Source: Pectinophora gossypiella (Eukaryota > Arthropoda > Insecta > Lepidoptera > Gelechiidae). Taken from it: DNA of 64,000 nucleotides. Location: assembly GCF_024362695.1 (NCBI RefSeq), contig NC_065407.1, positions 5,270,001-5,334,000 of the forward strand, in the 5' to 3' direction. Below, piece by piece: positions 1 through 11,205 of the stretch (positions are counted from its first letter, which is position 1; each line of letters starts with the position of its first letter). The notes beneath the pieces were generated by a model. The model was not told the DNA's origin. It saw only the letters and a program-made list of their open reading frames with translations, and did no database searches. Both the position numbers and the translations under genes were made by a program.

Positions 1-16
1 TTGTGTGGAACTTCAT

Positions 17-295
17 TTTTTTTACGTGACTTATTGTAGATTTGCCACAGATAGCATTAACTACTTGGCCGGACATTGGAGAGCGCTGAAGGCTCTCATC
101 TGGTACAACGTTTAAGACGACAGGCCTGAGGGTGCCCAGTTGGGCGCGAACCTTGGCCCAGGGCGTCGTCTGAGAGGAAGAATATTTGAAAGGATTAATC
201 GACCCTAGTGGGTCGATAGCGATAAGCACTGAATACGGGAAATCGTCGACCACGCCGGCGGGGTCGGTATCGGGATTCTGAAGTGTTTGGTGGGA
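17..295 (-). mobile_element. Dispersed repeat family 1 (retroposon-like), copy 1
   Basis: Shares over 200 bases with 1188-1470, 15945-16215, 16755-16925 and 59715-59930. A poly-T run at the low end of most copies is followed by ACGTGACTTATTGTAG, which on the minus strand is CTACAATAAGTCACGT plus poly(A). I therefore read it as the 3' part of a non-LTR element on the minus strand, variably truncated at its 5' end. This copy is open on the minus strand for roughly 90 codons. A perfect dyad TCGACCCTAGTGGGTCGA is at 199-216. Confidence 0.7.
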
Positions 296-410
296 ACTTA
301 ATTTGTTTTTAGCTGATTGTACAGAAACACCGCAACCTAAAAGTTCCCAATGGTACTCGTAGAAGCGGGTTTTGCATTCATGAAACCGCTGCGTGACGTG
401 TCGGATTTCT

Positions 411-800
411 CAAATTCAAAAATATCTTTATTTAGTAATAGGTAGTTACACTTTCAACCGTATTTTTTTACATAACGAACGTCTCATCTGGCTGAAACTA
501 CTGCAGATTCTCACTACCTGTATAGCCGGGGAACAGAAGCTGCAAGAAACACGGCCCTGACCCTAGACGTTCTTTAAAAAAAAATACTGTTATACAATTT
601 AGTAATTTCGCTGCCTAATATCAGTTTCCAGACCCTTTGCATCCATATGTTCTAGATAATCACTAATATTATAATAACCTTTTTTACAAAAGTTTTTGTG
701 TGAAAAGGTGAATACTCGAACATTAGACACAAAAATACGGTGCGGTACATCGAACTTTATAATCCGAATAATAAAAAGTGTCTTTTTTAATTTGCTCACC
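411..800 (-). mobile_element. LINE 3' end with C-terminal remnant of reverse transcriptase ORF
   Basis: On the minus strand a frame ending near 599 reads KNFCKKGYYNISDYLEHMD. This resembles KKAYYKINDYLND, the C-terminal end of the LINE reverse transcriptase at 51561-52400, so it is the 5'-truncated end of a related non-LTR element. Bases 411-598 would be its 3' UTR; a second copy of that UTR is at 53490-53711. Clade not assigned. Confidence 0.65.
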
Positions 801-1187
801 TTAATTATTTTGCGAAGCCTTAAACACTTTCATTTATCACTCTTATCATTTTCCCTGTCTTTTATCTAAAGATTTTTGTCTCGTCCTCACATGTGTTCAG
901 TTAAATACCAACTATAACACTACGATAATAGTTTTACGACGTTTGCAATACAACGGTTGCTACTCGTCATATTTATTATACAGCGTGTATCTAAATAATA
1001 AAAACACGTCTTATATTTACTCTCGTTTTTATTGAGTGATATAAATAAATAATGTTTTGATGTTTACGACCTCTGGGACATAATGTAAAAGGCTACGTGG
1101 AATACCAATTCCAAAATTCCCGATTAGATTAATCAAGAAAAACAATTTCATCTGACTTGAGTTTGTTTCCATATTACCTGTATTTTT
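801..1187. other. AT-rich stretch, nothing recognised
   Basis: No reading frame, repeat match or RNA gene is visible here. Confidence 0.5.
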
Positions 1188-1665
1188 TTGACGTGACTTA
1201 TTGTAGATTTGCCGTAGATGGCATTAACTACTTGGCCGGACAAATGGGGAGCGCTGAAGGCTCTCACCCGGTACAACGTTTAAGACAACAGGCCTGAGGG
1301 TGCCCAGTTGGGCGCAAACCTCGGCTCAGGGCGTCGTCTGAGAGGAAAAATATTTGAAAGAATTAATCGACCCTAGTGGGTCGATAGCGATAAGCGCTGA
1401 ATGAGTAAAATCGTCGACCACGCCGGCGGGGTCGGTATCGGGGTCCTGAAGTGTTTGGTGTCGCGAGTTGATTGGCTGCGTCTATGGCTAGAGTAATCGG
1501 GTCGTCGGGATCGTATATTACGTCCTTCGTGACCTGTAATCACAGTCCGGACACTTCGTACAAAAATCTCGTGATTTTCGCCTTACCCCGTGCGGGCAAG
1601 ACAGTCTGCGCTCGCTCCCTCACTCCTCAACGTGATCCGCAACGGAGGGTGAGGTAAGACGATCC
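1188..1665 (-). mobile_element. Dispersed repeat family 1, longest copy
   Basis: Matches copy 1 over 1190-1465 and continues further 5' (higher coordinates) than any other copy. A TGA interrupts the frame that is open in copy 1. The dyad TCGACCCTAGTGGGTCGA is present near 1368-1385. The upper end at 1665 is set by the start of SINE-like sequence and is approximate. A plus-strand Met frame at 1472-1657 is antisense and is not a gene. Confidence 0.65.
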
Positions 1666-2245
1666 ATGCTTCGGAAGGCACGTTAACCCGTTCGTCCCAG
1701 TTACTGTTTACGTAGCGCCAGAACATCTTTTATTTATAACAATGTAATTTGCATGGCACCAAAAAATTATAATAATTTACCTAACAGCATAAAACTATGT
1801 GATAGTGTACCGGAATTTAAAAAGATAAATATTTTTTGGTAGAAAAATGCTATTATAAAATTACTGATTACCTCTCAGACTGTACCACAATGTATAATAT
1901 ACCTGCTGTATTGATCTATTTGAAAATTTTTGATTGTATAATTATAGTTTTATAAGTCTAAATATTTTTACGCCAACATGGCAAGATGTGGAAATACTTT
2001 ATTAACTGTACCTACTCTTCAACTTAATGTACCCATATCTCCAAATAAATGTCTGATTTCTGATTACTACTTACTGATGTAAGTACGTAGTCATTACATC
2101 AGCCATGTCAGGGGCCTTTGCTGGCTAAATAGTAATACTGATGTAAGTACGTATTCGTTATATGAGCCATGTCAGGGGCCTTTTCTGGCTAAATAGTAAC
2201 CCTGACACCAGGGTTGATGAGGTTGGTAGTCCACCTCACATTTAT
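1666..2245 (+). mobile_element. SINE family B body and tail, split by a LINE fragment
   Basis: The central segment TGCTTCGGAAGGCACGTTAA is at 1668-1687. The tail (ACTGATGTAAGTACG, CATGTCAGGGGCCTTT, CTGACACCAGGGTTGATGAGG) follows at 2070-2240. The tail segment containing GCCATGTCAGGGGCC is present twice in tandem (2101-2130 and 2165-2190), a duplication of about 70 bases. Between them sits a LINE 3' end. Confidence 0.65.
1712..2065 (+). mobile_element. LINE 3' fragment with reverse transcriptase C-terminal remnant
   Basis: Plus-strand frames read NYNNLPNSIKLCDSVPEF and, after one frameshift, KCYYKITDYLSD. This pattern of NxLP, a short charged part and YYxxxxYLxD is the C-terminal end seen in the other LINEs of this window. 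The element ends with TTTCTGATTTCTGATT at the SINE junction. Confidence 0.6.
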
Positions 2246-2396
2246 AAAATTTAAATCTATCAAAACAATAACATACTATATGACTTTGCTATCCCTGTGT
2301 AATGTGAATACAGTTTTGAAGAACGTTTATCTTTGAGAAGAGAATGTGACTGATATGGGTTCGAGGTCTTTTATAAGTAATCAAATTATGTTTATA

Positions 2397-2720
2397 ACAT
2401 AAAAAATACTTTTTTGTACACACAGGAAATACAAATCAATAGAGAAATAGAAAGAGCACAATAGGCGGCCTTATTGCTATAGGAGATAGTTATAATATAA
2501 TATAGCGAAAAAGTGCAGCATAGGAATACTTGTACATATAAAATACAAAGATAGATATATACTTACGAGTACATGAACTATATAATAATAATACACCTAT
2601 TATAATTGTTATTAATAATAAATAAACATCAATATTTAAACATACACATATAAGAGACTTTTTGTAAATATTTCTTTGTATTTTGGTGCAATAAAGTGTA
2701 TTTGTATTGTATTGTACATA
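2397..2720. repeat. Two LINE 3' end fragments in opposite orientation
   Basis: At 2397-2485 a minus-oriented fragment (AGCACAATAGGCGGCCTTATTGC) shares its core with 30385-30420, 40290-40315 and 48040-48065. At 2650-2715 a plus-oriented tail reads GGTGCAATAAAGTG followed by TTGTATTGTATTG. The sequence between is AT-rich and unrecognised. Confidence 0.45.
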
Positions 2721-2979
2721 TAATTCTATGAAAGAAAAGGAGTAGATAGATTATGAAGATGAAGAGGAAATAGAACTAATGAAATGCGCCTTGACTTGCC
2801 ATTTAAAGTCCTCCAATGACCAAGCTCTCATACTGCTTTCAGGCAGATAATTCGGAGTAGCAGATTGCGGATTGGGAAGGAATATTTAGTGATGATTTGA
2901 GTAGCAATTGACATATATAATATTATTATAACAGCTGTCACATGCATTCACAATATAATATATTGTCGTGGCCAGATCT

Positions 2980-3135
2980 TAGAATTGATCATTTCATGAA
3001 ATGGTCATATATCATGAAATAGAATATCACACGTTGGCTACATCATGATGTAGTTTGGCCAGATCATTGAACACAAAACGTTAAACTACATGAGCAACTA
3101 AATGTATGATCACTTCATGATATGGCCAAAGTTGC
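2980..3135. repeat. Cluster of TCATGA-centred dyads
   Basis: Within 150 bases there are four dyads: TTTCATGAAA at 2990-3001, ATATCATGAAAT near 3008, CTACATCATGATGTAG at 3039-3054 and CTTCATGATAT near 3114. The outer two form an imperfect direct repeat (GATCATTTCATGAAATGG and GATCACTTCATGATATGG). Possibly a decayed palindromic MITE. Confidence 0.4.
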
Positions 3136-3330
3136 CAAACATATCGTATTTGTAACATTATCCACCGGTAGTGGCGCTGGCGCGCGGTTTCACTCAACGC
3201 GCATCTCATGTCATACTCAACATTCAAACGGTTTCTGGCTTTTGTTTTTGTAACAAGAGTTATAATAATATTTCGTGCCATCCCGTGTCACCCCCCTATG
3301 ATCTCCGTTTTACCCCTGAGGGGACTACCC

Positions 3331-3355
3331 CCTAGGGGTAATTATACCCCTAGGT
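3331..3355. repeat. Palindrome CCTAGGGGTAATTATACCCC
   Basis: CCTAGGGG, a short AT centre and CCCCTAGG form a perfect inverted repeat in an unusually GC-rich stretch (3280-3355). It looks like the end of a hairpin-type MITE. The following 850 bases to 4225 hold no recognisable feature. Confidence 0.45.
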
Positions 3356-4230
3356 TACGAACCACTGCTCTAAACCATATAAAAAATAGACGATGATCGT
3401 CGAGTACACACACGGCATACTTTGCTGAATACTTCTTACTGTAGGAAAGGAAGCTAGTGGACTCCAACATTAACTCTAAGAGAGGCCATAAGATTTTTTT
3501 GGTAGACAATTTAAACATTGACGGAAGTTAGTAAAAAGGGCATCTGTTAAATTTTTTGTCACAGTATAGTAACTTAACGTCAATCTCAAGAACAGTGGTT
3601 CTCGATTCGAACAGAGAATCAGTGGAATAGATCTAAAAAAAAATGTTCGTGTTTTTTATATAATGATTAGCATTTGACAACTATTGTACCCAGATGACTC
3701 CAATAAAAATGTTTTTTTGTTTAAATACTAAAAATGTTATTACAGTTACAAAATAATTATGATGTTTAAAAATAATTAATTTGAATAGAAATAAATACGT
3801 AAGCACCTACATCACCTTTACATAAAAAAATATATCTAAAAAGTTACAATTAACCTAAAAACCCGTATTATTCCAGGTAAGTATAAAGGTATACAATTTA
3901 ATAAATTATTAAATATTGTACCTCAAGTTCACTGTTTTAAGTTTCAGAAGAAACTCCTGTTCACTTCAGAGAGCACTAGTCAGCACTAAAACACTCAACC
4001 AACTAAATAATAAAGGAAGATGTAGGTAAGTATACTACTCGGTAAGTCACACTGTATTAAAATGAGAATGTAAATGCAAATTCAGGAAAAAATAATAATG
4101 AATTGGTATATTCTTGAATATTGACAAGTTGTTTGAAAACTCGTACATTTAAAAGTTCCTTTCAATATAGAGTCATAAAAAAATTATAGGTTTTTTTAAA
4201 AATAGAATCACTTTACCTATAACTTTACAT

Positions 4231-4800
4231 AGAATCAGAATCAGAATCATTTATTCAACGTAATTATCATGGATAAACTTGTTGAAGGTCAATGTAACAT
4301 AAGAATAAATATAACATAAGAATTTACGTCATTTCGCAAGGTGTTATGGCTGAGGAGAAGAAATGACAAGAAACTGCAACAGCAACACATCTTTTAAATC
4401 AATGAGGGTACATTACAAGTTATTTAATAACTAGAGGAACACATTCAATACCAGACATTTTTATCATTTAGGTAATCATTAATCTTATAATAGGCTTTTT
4501 TACATAAAGTAAGCTTCACGTGAGCTTTAAATTTGTTCTCTGACAAATTTAAAATATTATCTGGTATTTTATTGTAAAAACGTATACATAACCCCAAAAA
4601 AGATGAATTTAATTTACTTAATCTAGAATTTTGAACAACAATTTTATTTTTATTACTTGTATTGTAAGTATGCCTTTCACAGTTTCTCGGAAGGAGAGAT
4701 ACATTTTTACGCACATACATAATGTTTTCATAAATATATTGACTTGCGACCGTCAGTATATTTATTTCTTTAAACAGCTCCCTTAAAGAGTCCATATTAT
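4231..4800 (-). mobile_element. LINE family L1 (window numbering), 5'-truncated copy with RT C-terminus
   Basis: The minus-strand frame ending at 4445 reads DSLRELFKEINILTVASQYI through KKAYYKINDYLND and is nearly identical to the C-terminal part of the reverse transcriptase at 51561-52400. The 3' UTR (4231-4444) contains GTGTTATGGCTGAGGAGAAG and ends in an AGAATC repeat. Truncation falls just inside the DSLRELF segment, after which unrelated sequence follows. Confidence 0.85.
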
Positions 4801-4865
4801 TAATCATTCATTCATTCTTTAATCATTATCATCACTTTATATATTATTAATTTACCTTAAGGGCA

Positions 4866-4945
4866 TTTATTGACGTGATTTATTTTAGATTTGCCGCAAA
4901 TGGAATTAACTACTTGGCCGGACAAATGGGGAGCGCTGAGGGAAT
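4866..4945 (-). mobile_element. Dispersed repeat family 1, short fragment
   Basis: About 75 bases from the low (3') end of the family, from TTGACGTGATTTATT to GGGGAGCGCTGAG. The severe truncation at the presumed 5' end fits a retroposed element. Confidence 0.65.
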
Positions 4946-4989
4946 ATCTTAAGGGCAGTTTTCACTAACGCAGTTGGCTCGACCATTAT

Positions 4990-5062
4990 AGACCACTTAT
5001 CACGTTGATCTAACAGAAAGTTTAGGTGCATGGATACTTATTTCATCTTGCGATGGATGTAT
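4990..5062. repeat. Dispersed repeat family 2 (CTAACAGAAAGCTC family)
   Basis: CTAACAGAAAGTTTAGGTGC then TTCATCTTGCGATGGATGTA. The same motif pair occurs at 7678-7745, 9515-9600 and 46300-46370, and inverted at 5895-5920 and 26745-26800. No coding content; nature unknown. Confidence 0.45.
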
Positions 5063-5084
5063 GGTCACGAGCATTAATATGTAT

Positions 5085-5195
5085 ACACTTTGGTACCATG
5101 TCACATTAACTTTTTTGACAAATTGAACTGTAAGTCTCACTAAATGTCAAATATGTTAGTGCGACAGAGTCCTTAAGTGGGTACATTATATTGCT
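5085..5195. repeat. Dispersed repeat family 3 (pair with 19420-19540)
   Basis: About 110 bases containing ACCATGTCACATTAACTTTT, TGACAAATT, AAATGTCAAATATG and TAGTGCGACAG, shared with 19420-19540 at high identity. Probably part of a larger transposon-derived repeat. Confidence 0.5.
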
Positions 5196-5299
5196 CATGA
5201 CTGTACATCTGACTACTCTGACTACTGACTTTGACTACTTATGCTTTGTTAAGTACATAATAATTATTTTTTTAATGAAGATTTATTTAACACGTAGGA

Positions 5300-5575
5300 A
5301 AACTTAGTCTTGGTCTTAGTCTTATTGAGGACAGAAGAGGCAAGACGATTGGACACTTAATAAGACACGACGAGTTTATCAAAAACATCATAGTAGGGAA
5401 GCTACAAGGAGAGAGAGAGAGAGAGGAAGTGGGAGACCAAGAAGAGCTTACACGGAACAGATTAAAGAGAAAGCGAACGTCGTGTCTTATAAGGAAGTGA
5501 AGGAATTGGTCTTTGATAGACAAGAATGGAGAATGCTACACCGACAAGAGCGTGGCTCTTAAATTAGTGATGATA
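5300..5575 (+). mobile_element. RTE-like LINE 3' end with C-terminal coding remnant
   Basis: The plus strand reads TGHLIRHDEFIKNIIVGKL, then after a frame-shifting GA run (5411-5427) GSGRPRRAYTEQIKEKANVV and DRQEWRMLHRQERGS with TAA at 5560-5562. This is the well-known C-terminal end of insect RTE/CR1-type endonuclease-reverse transcriptases. The tail is ATTAGTGATGAT. Shorter copies of the last 50-90 bases are at 27255-27352, 28905-28960, 44747-44790 (minus) and 12613-12660 (minus). Confidence 0.75.
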
Positions 5576-5910
5576 AAAACTTAGTCAATTATAATTCTCT
5601 TTGCTAAAATAAAATTAGCTGTCGGAACCCACATACGTGAAGTAATGGAAAATCTCTTGCGTCTGAAATCTCGACAGATTAAGTGTTAATGAAATTGTTC
5701 GTCAATTTTCAGATATTATTAAAGAGAAAGTGTTTTCCCAAAATTGTTAAAGTAATTCATTATGAAAGATAAAATGAATAGCTTCATCTATAATTATCTT
5801 GATGAAGAGATTTGTGACTGTCTAAGGCTGCTTTTCCACCAGAGCTGTCAGATGTACATCTACTGATTGATGAAGTGAGTACCCACGCATCACGGAACTT
5901 TCTGTTAGAT

Positions 5911-5936
5911 CAACGCAACGTCATTACGTTGCGTTG
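5911..5936. repeat. Perfect short inverted repeat
   Basis: CAACGCAACG and CGTTGCGTTG flank a 6-base loop. It overlaps the inverted copy of repeat family 2 and may be a transposon end. Confidence 0.45.
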
Positions 5937-7677
5937 TTTCACCACCCATTGGTGGTGAGCCGTATTGCCCGCCAATGGTCGAGCCAACTGTGTTAGTGTG
6001 TGTGGCAGGATCACTGACGTGGATTATGTATGTATTTACGTACTTATTTGAAATGAATATGACGTGAGCGTTGGTGTTGTAAAATGCGTACTCACGATCG
6101 ATCATCAAAAATGTATTACTACTTGTATACGCAAGCAGGCCACAAGGAAAATAAATTATTATTAATATACGAGATGCAAAATTATGGAAATTACCTAAAA
6201 CATAGCAAAGTGTATTTCCGCTTGAGTAATACATTGCCCATAATATTTTGACTAATAGGAAGGAAAAATTAAAACAGACACTTTTGTTTGACGTCACTTA
6301 TTGTTGAGATAGGTATTCTCTAATACATCCCACCAAATCGTTTTCATGTAAAATGATGACAAGACGAGACCATATCGATCGCAATTTCAAAAAGTTATCA
6401 GATCTCATGTAGAGCAAAGCTTCTAACTCCACACGTCCTAACTATATATAACACTAAGTTCACAAAGTTTACACATTAGGCAAAATATGGGGCCCTACCT
6501 CTACTTCAAGTGAAACTATTTCACAAATGTTTTCGCTTCCCACTCATTATGAAAAGTAGTAATTACTGACTGAGGCTAAATAGACAGTTTCCCGAATACC
6601 CTAAATGAACGCGAGTGGTCAGCAGGTCAATGTTCGACTGTGTACCCTTTAAAAGCCTAAAGCGTATGCGAGAGTGCAACAGCCACATTTTGCCCAACTG
6701 CGCATCTTTTTAACGTCCCGGATGTGTAAGCCACCAATTTACCAAAATAAAGGTTCCACGTCACCTTTTTACACAGCGTCAAACTACGGCTACAGCGCGA
6801 CAACCTTATGTTTTCACTTCATTCAATACAGTTGCTATATAACTTAACCGCATTTATAAATTTGTCTCTGTTTGGGAGATGAAAATTCCAGGTTTCAGAT
6901 TTTTTTTTGTTGTTTGTGTACTAATACTAGCTTACGGCCTAAATTTCAGCGTTCTAAGACATTAAGAAGTACCTTATAATTATGACTTAATAAAACTTAA
7001 TAAAATTTACATATCAATAAAATCTAAAGTATAATAGCTATGCATTTGAAACTTTATACGTTTAATAAGTCTACTGTTAATACCATATCCTGAGAATTTG
7101 GTTTATCTGGTAAAATTCAAACCTGAGTTATGAGAGTTTAAAAAAAATACGAAAACTTTTAGAGAAAAGGTGGGTAGTATCCTGCCCTTGCGCTTTGCTT
7201 TGCTCGTCTTGGCGGGGGCACTCCCGTGCCACCATATAGAGCATGTGCCGTTCCGTGCGTGGAAGAACGAAGTCAAGAGCAAAGCCATCTAATTAAAAAA
7301 AAAATGGCCAAAAGTTATGTAAAAATAGTTTGCAGGTAGGAATAAAGTACAAGAAAGAGCAATTTGAAAAAATAAGCACCCATATCCATTGTCACGAAAT
7401 AACGGGGAAAAAAATAAAGTTTTAAAAAGACGAATGAATTTTCGTAATCACTGTACACGGTATTATTATAATAAAAATAAAAATGATTGAACAGCTGGTT
7501 TGAAAGGATTAAAACTTTGGGCCCGTATAAATTATAACGCTGACATAAAACGAAAAAGTGTAACTGCAAAAAACAGATTGATTTTGGTTATGGAAATTTT
7601 ATACTGACTGAATAAATCTCTTTTTATCTTTTTAAAGGATAAATCTACATAATTTTAATGCAAACACACGATTGTAT
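5937..7677. other. No gene recognised
   Basis: Contains Met frames on the minus strand at 6297-5905 and 7288-7103, neither with recognisable motifs or conserved neighbours. A repeat family 1 tail-like stretch (GTTTGACGTCACTTATTGTTG) is at 6287-6307. Confidence 0.5.
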
Positions 7678-7769
7678 ATCTAACAGAAAGCTCGGTGAGG
7701 TGTGAGTACTTAATTCAGCTTACTATGGATGTACCTACCTCTCATTATCCCATTGGGATATAGTCATAT

Positions 7770-8202
7770 GAGCTTCTTCTATCGTGTGGGTTGTGAGGAG
7801 AATTACCAACCTCATCAACCTCTGGTGTCAGGGTTATTAATGAGCCGCCTAAGGCCCCTGACATGGCTCAGTCATGAGCTTAAGCTATGTCATATATATA
7901 AAGTCAAGGTCGTACTTCGATCATATAAATTGGCCCGTTTTCTCATCAGGGTGGACAGAACCACAAGTTATAAGACACCTGCAACCATTCTTGATTTGCA
8001 TCGCAAGATCTTGGCTTGTGTAGGTAGTGAAATCAATGACCGATTTCTTCAACTCTGCTTTACTTTAATAAATATTACCTGGGACCGACTATCATTTGTT
8101 TGTTTGGAAAAACAATTTTATTTAGACGTGTCCCGATCTGGCATCGAAACCAGGACCTCCGGATCGTGAGCCCAACTCTTAACCACTGAATCATGGAGGC
8201 CG
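7770..8202 (-). mobile_element. SINE family B, head and tail separated by about 230 foreign bases
   Basis: The tRNA-like head is at 8202-8129 on the minus strand (ACTCTTAACCACTGAATC complement gives the A-box region, GGTTTCGATGCC the B-box). The tail at 7770-7895 contains CTTCTTCTATCGTGTGGG and the complement of CCTGACACCAGAGGTTGATG. The middle (7900-8128) matches neither body nor tail. A plus-strand frame over 7729-8169 is antisense and not a gene. Confidence 0.65.
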
Positions 8203-8722
8203 TCCTAAGATGTTTCGGATGGTTACGGTTACATGTTATCAGCCCTTTGTCCAAAGAGATAAGTACTTCATAATTGTAGAAAGGACATCAACTATTTACT
8301 TAAGTATACAAACTATGAAAGTACTAAAATTACTCTATTTACTAAAAACTCTTCATTTAAAAAAAACGGAAACCGAAGCAGAGGATTGAACATTCGGAAA
8401 TACTTAAGTACTTGCCTACCTTTTTTTTGTTCAAATGTTTCTGAGTGAGTTGTGTACATAATGATAATAATAATTGACGTGGGTCCTAATACAGGTATTT
8501 TTTACATTAGGTTCAATAACCACAAATACGGTGAGTAATGAAATAATAAACTCCGTAGCTATTGCAAGGGATTGCCGTGTATCTAAAGATGACCTGAGGA
8601 TGAGTTCATAATTCATATTGAAATATACTTAGGTAAGGCAGTTTTGTTTTGTTTTGAAGTGTCGTGGTTGCCCAGTTGAGAAGGTGCCTGATACTCATTG
8701 TGAAGTATGGAACGCAATCCCT

Positions 8723-8775
8723 ACTCGAGATTGCAAATTCGAGATCCCGCGGGATTGGAATTTGCAATCTCGAGT
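8723..8775. repeat. Perfect 18-bp hairpin
   Basis: ACTCGAGATTGCAAATTC at 8723-8740 and its exact complement at 8758-8775 flank a GC-rich 17-base loop that itself contains CCCGCGGG. Related sequence, including CGCGGGATCTCGAGTTTGC and ATCTCGAGT, is at 45400-45745. Confidence 0.7.
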
Positions 8776-8789
8776 AAAGATGTAAGTAA

Positions 8790-9250
8790 AAATGTATCTC
8801 TCCTTCCGAGAAATTGTGAAAGGCATACTTAGAATACAAGAAATAAAAAAGAAACAAACTTTCTAGATCTCTAGATTAAGTAAATTAAATTCATCTTTGT
8901 TGGGGTTATGTATACGTTTTTACAATAAAATACCAGATAATATTTAAAATTTGTCAGAAAATAAATTTAAAGCTCATGTGAAGCTTACTTTATGTAAAAA
9001 AAGCTTATTATAAGATTTATGATTACCTAAATGATAAAAATGACTGGTATTGAATGTGTTCCTCTAGTTATAAAATAACTTGTAATGTATACCCTCATTG
9101 ATTTAAAAGATGTGTTTCTGTTGCAGTTTCTTGTCATTTTCTTCTCCTCAGCCATAACACCTTGTGAAATGACGTAAATTCAAAAATGTTACATTGACCT
9201 TCAACAAGTTTATCTATGATAATTACGTTGAATAAATGATTCTAATTTCT
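8790..9250 (+). mobile_element. LINE family L1, decayed copy in plus orientation
   Basis: Plus-strand sequence matches the family from the LSLLPRNCERHTYN region (ATCTCTCCTTCCGAGAAATTG) to the end (GATAATTACGTTGAATAAATG). The reading frame is broken by several changes. The copy starts right after a hairpin at 8723-8775. Confidence 0.8.
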
Positions 9251-10904
9251 GATTTACCGTGTGCTCCTTGTCCCGTATGTGTGAGCGAGACAATTCGTCG
9301 TGACAGGTACTCAGGTTAAAGAAATCATTATTCTCAACAGAAATTTACATTCATTTCATGAGAACTTATAAACTAACCTAATGTAAACAAATATAAACGG
9401 TGAGCGTGCATGAGTTATGATAGGCCACTTGACACTCAGTGAAACGATAAAAACACCTTGAGTAATTTAAATAAATTTATTTCGTAAATAAGTCAAAAGT
9501 TCGCCCACCAACTATCACGCTCGTTTAACAGAAAGCTCGATTTATTGTAGGTAGGTATTTAGTTCACATTGCGATATATGTACCTGACCACCTCACTAGG
9601 CTTGTTTCCAACCAGTCAAATCAGTTATTTCAAATAAATAAATCACTTTTTACTAAACGTCAAAACACGAAACTAGTGGAATTTGTCGTCATAGAAAAAC
9701 GTGATTAAATGTCTGACTTATTAATACGTTTTTCTTTATTAAAATTCATAAATAATAAAAATAGAAAAAAATAAATGTTTTGCGTTTTAGATCTGTTTTT
9801 ATTTAGTAATCAGAATTTCATAATTTATCTTGAACCTAGTACACGAACCAATTGGGGGTATAGTCATGAGCTTATGTTATGTGGGATATAGAAGTAAATG
9901 GATATTTATTTATAAAACTTATATTTACAAACTATATTTATAAACTATAATAAATGATTATTTATAAATGTATAAATGTATTATTTATAAATAAATAAAT
10001 AATCATTTATTTCGGAATCATAATCTTCCATAGTTTGTTAGTATTGACAAAGAAAAATTATTTATATACCTATCTAGTGTTAGTAAAGCATGTAGTTTAT
10101 CCTGACTCCATTTATTTTCTCCTTTTTGTAAAAAAAACAAATACCCCTTACATTCAGACCAATCGATTGACAGACAACTAATTTATATTTAAAAATAAAC
10201 TTCCTTCCTATTCATTAACCATCCTAAATTCATATCATAAACAACCAGATCCCCATTCATTGCTCTCCTTTCGTAGTATTCTCTCTTACTTTGGCTATAG
10301 TTCCCTTTGCCTTGCCATTCGGGGAAAACCAAAACAAAAAAAAACTCTTTTACTTTCCTACAGTTATGTCAAGACGTCACTAGAATATAACAAATCCGAC
10401 GGAATTTGTGATTTAATTTGTAAGGAGGAGTTTTCCTGCTGACTGCAGAAAAATGATGTTAATTAATTATTCAATTATTTAGACGGAAAACCTTAAGAAA
10501 TGATTTGTGTGATTATGTTCAAACGTTCCATTAAATTTTGCTTTTTAATATTATTTTCGTAGAATAAATGACTTTCTCGCCAACCAAGGACGACTTCATT
10601 TTCTTATATTTTTTTAAGTAAACCCTTTTGTCAGAAAAAGCAGCTGAACGCGTTCTATAATTCTTTTCGCTTTCAGTCCAGTCAAAAGAGAAGCATTATT
10701 TTTTTAAATCAGGGACGTGTACAACATAAACATACCTTTATTTCAGTTTCACACGTACAAGGAAAACATATCCCACCGCAAACGCATATGTAATGATTCT
10801 AATGAATACATTTTATTATGCATAAGCAAAATTTATACCTTATAATTTTACTTTGAAACATAATGCGTCATTATAATGATGACATGATATTGTTGTTACA
10901 TGAA
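9251..10904. other. AT-rich stretch with short TTTATAAATA tandem-like region
   Basis: Between 9900 and 10015 the sequence is built from ATTTATAAA-type words in both orientations (low complexity, partly palindromic). A repeat family 2 fragment is at 9515-9600. Otherwise no recognised gene; the frame at 10260-10442 has no motifs. Confidence 0.5.
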
Positions 10905-11205
10905 CAGCGTATATACGTCCCACTGATGCGCACAGGCTTCCCCGAATCAACCGGATGGTATGGAGCATACTCCACCACGCTGCTCCAATGCGGGTTGGTG
11001 GAGGTGTTTTACCAACGGCTTAAGGTGCCCTCTAAAAACGTATTTATCTTACGTTTCAAACAATCAGGTGATTCAATCCTGTAATGTCAAATCCTGTCAA
11101 ACAAAGGACAGTCTCACAAAGTGACTTCGATAATGTCCCCATCAGGACCGAACCTGGACCTCCAGACCGTGAGCCCAACGCTCTAACCACTAGACCACGG
11201 AAGTT
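10903..11205 (-). mobile_element. SINE family C copy
   Basis: The tRNA-like head is at 11204-11135 on the minus strand (B-box complement GGACCGAACCTGG, A-box complement ACCACTAGACCACGG). The body contains the complement of CAATCAGGTGATTCAATCC and the central segment is partly deleted. The tail is GCGTATATACGTCCCACTG at the low end. Frames overlapping it on both strands are not genes. Confidence 0.8.

Noticed and set aside
1472..1657. 61-codon plus-strand protein
   Set aside because: It lies on the antisense strand of dispersed repeat family 1, whose poly(A) end marks the minus strand as sense.
7729..8169. 146-codon plus-strand protein
   Set aside because: It overlaps SINE B head and tail in antisense and has no recognisable domain.
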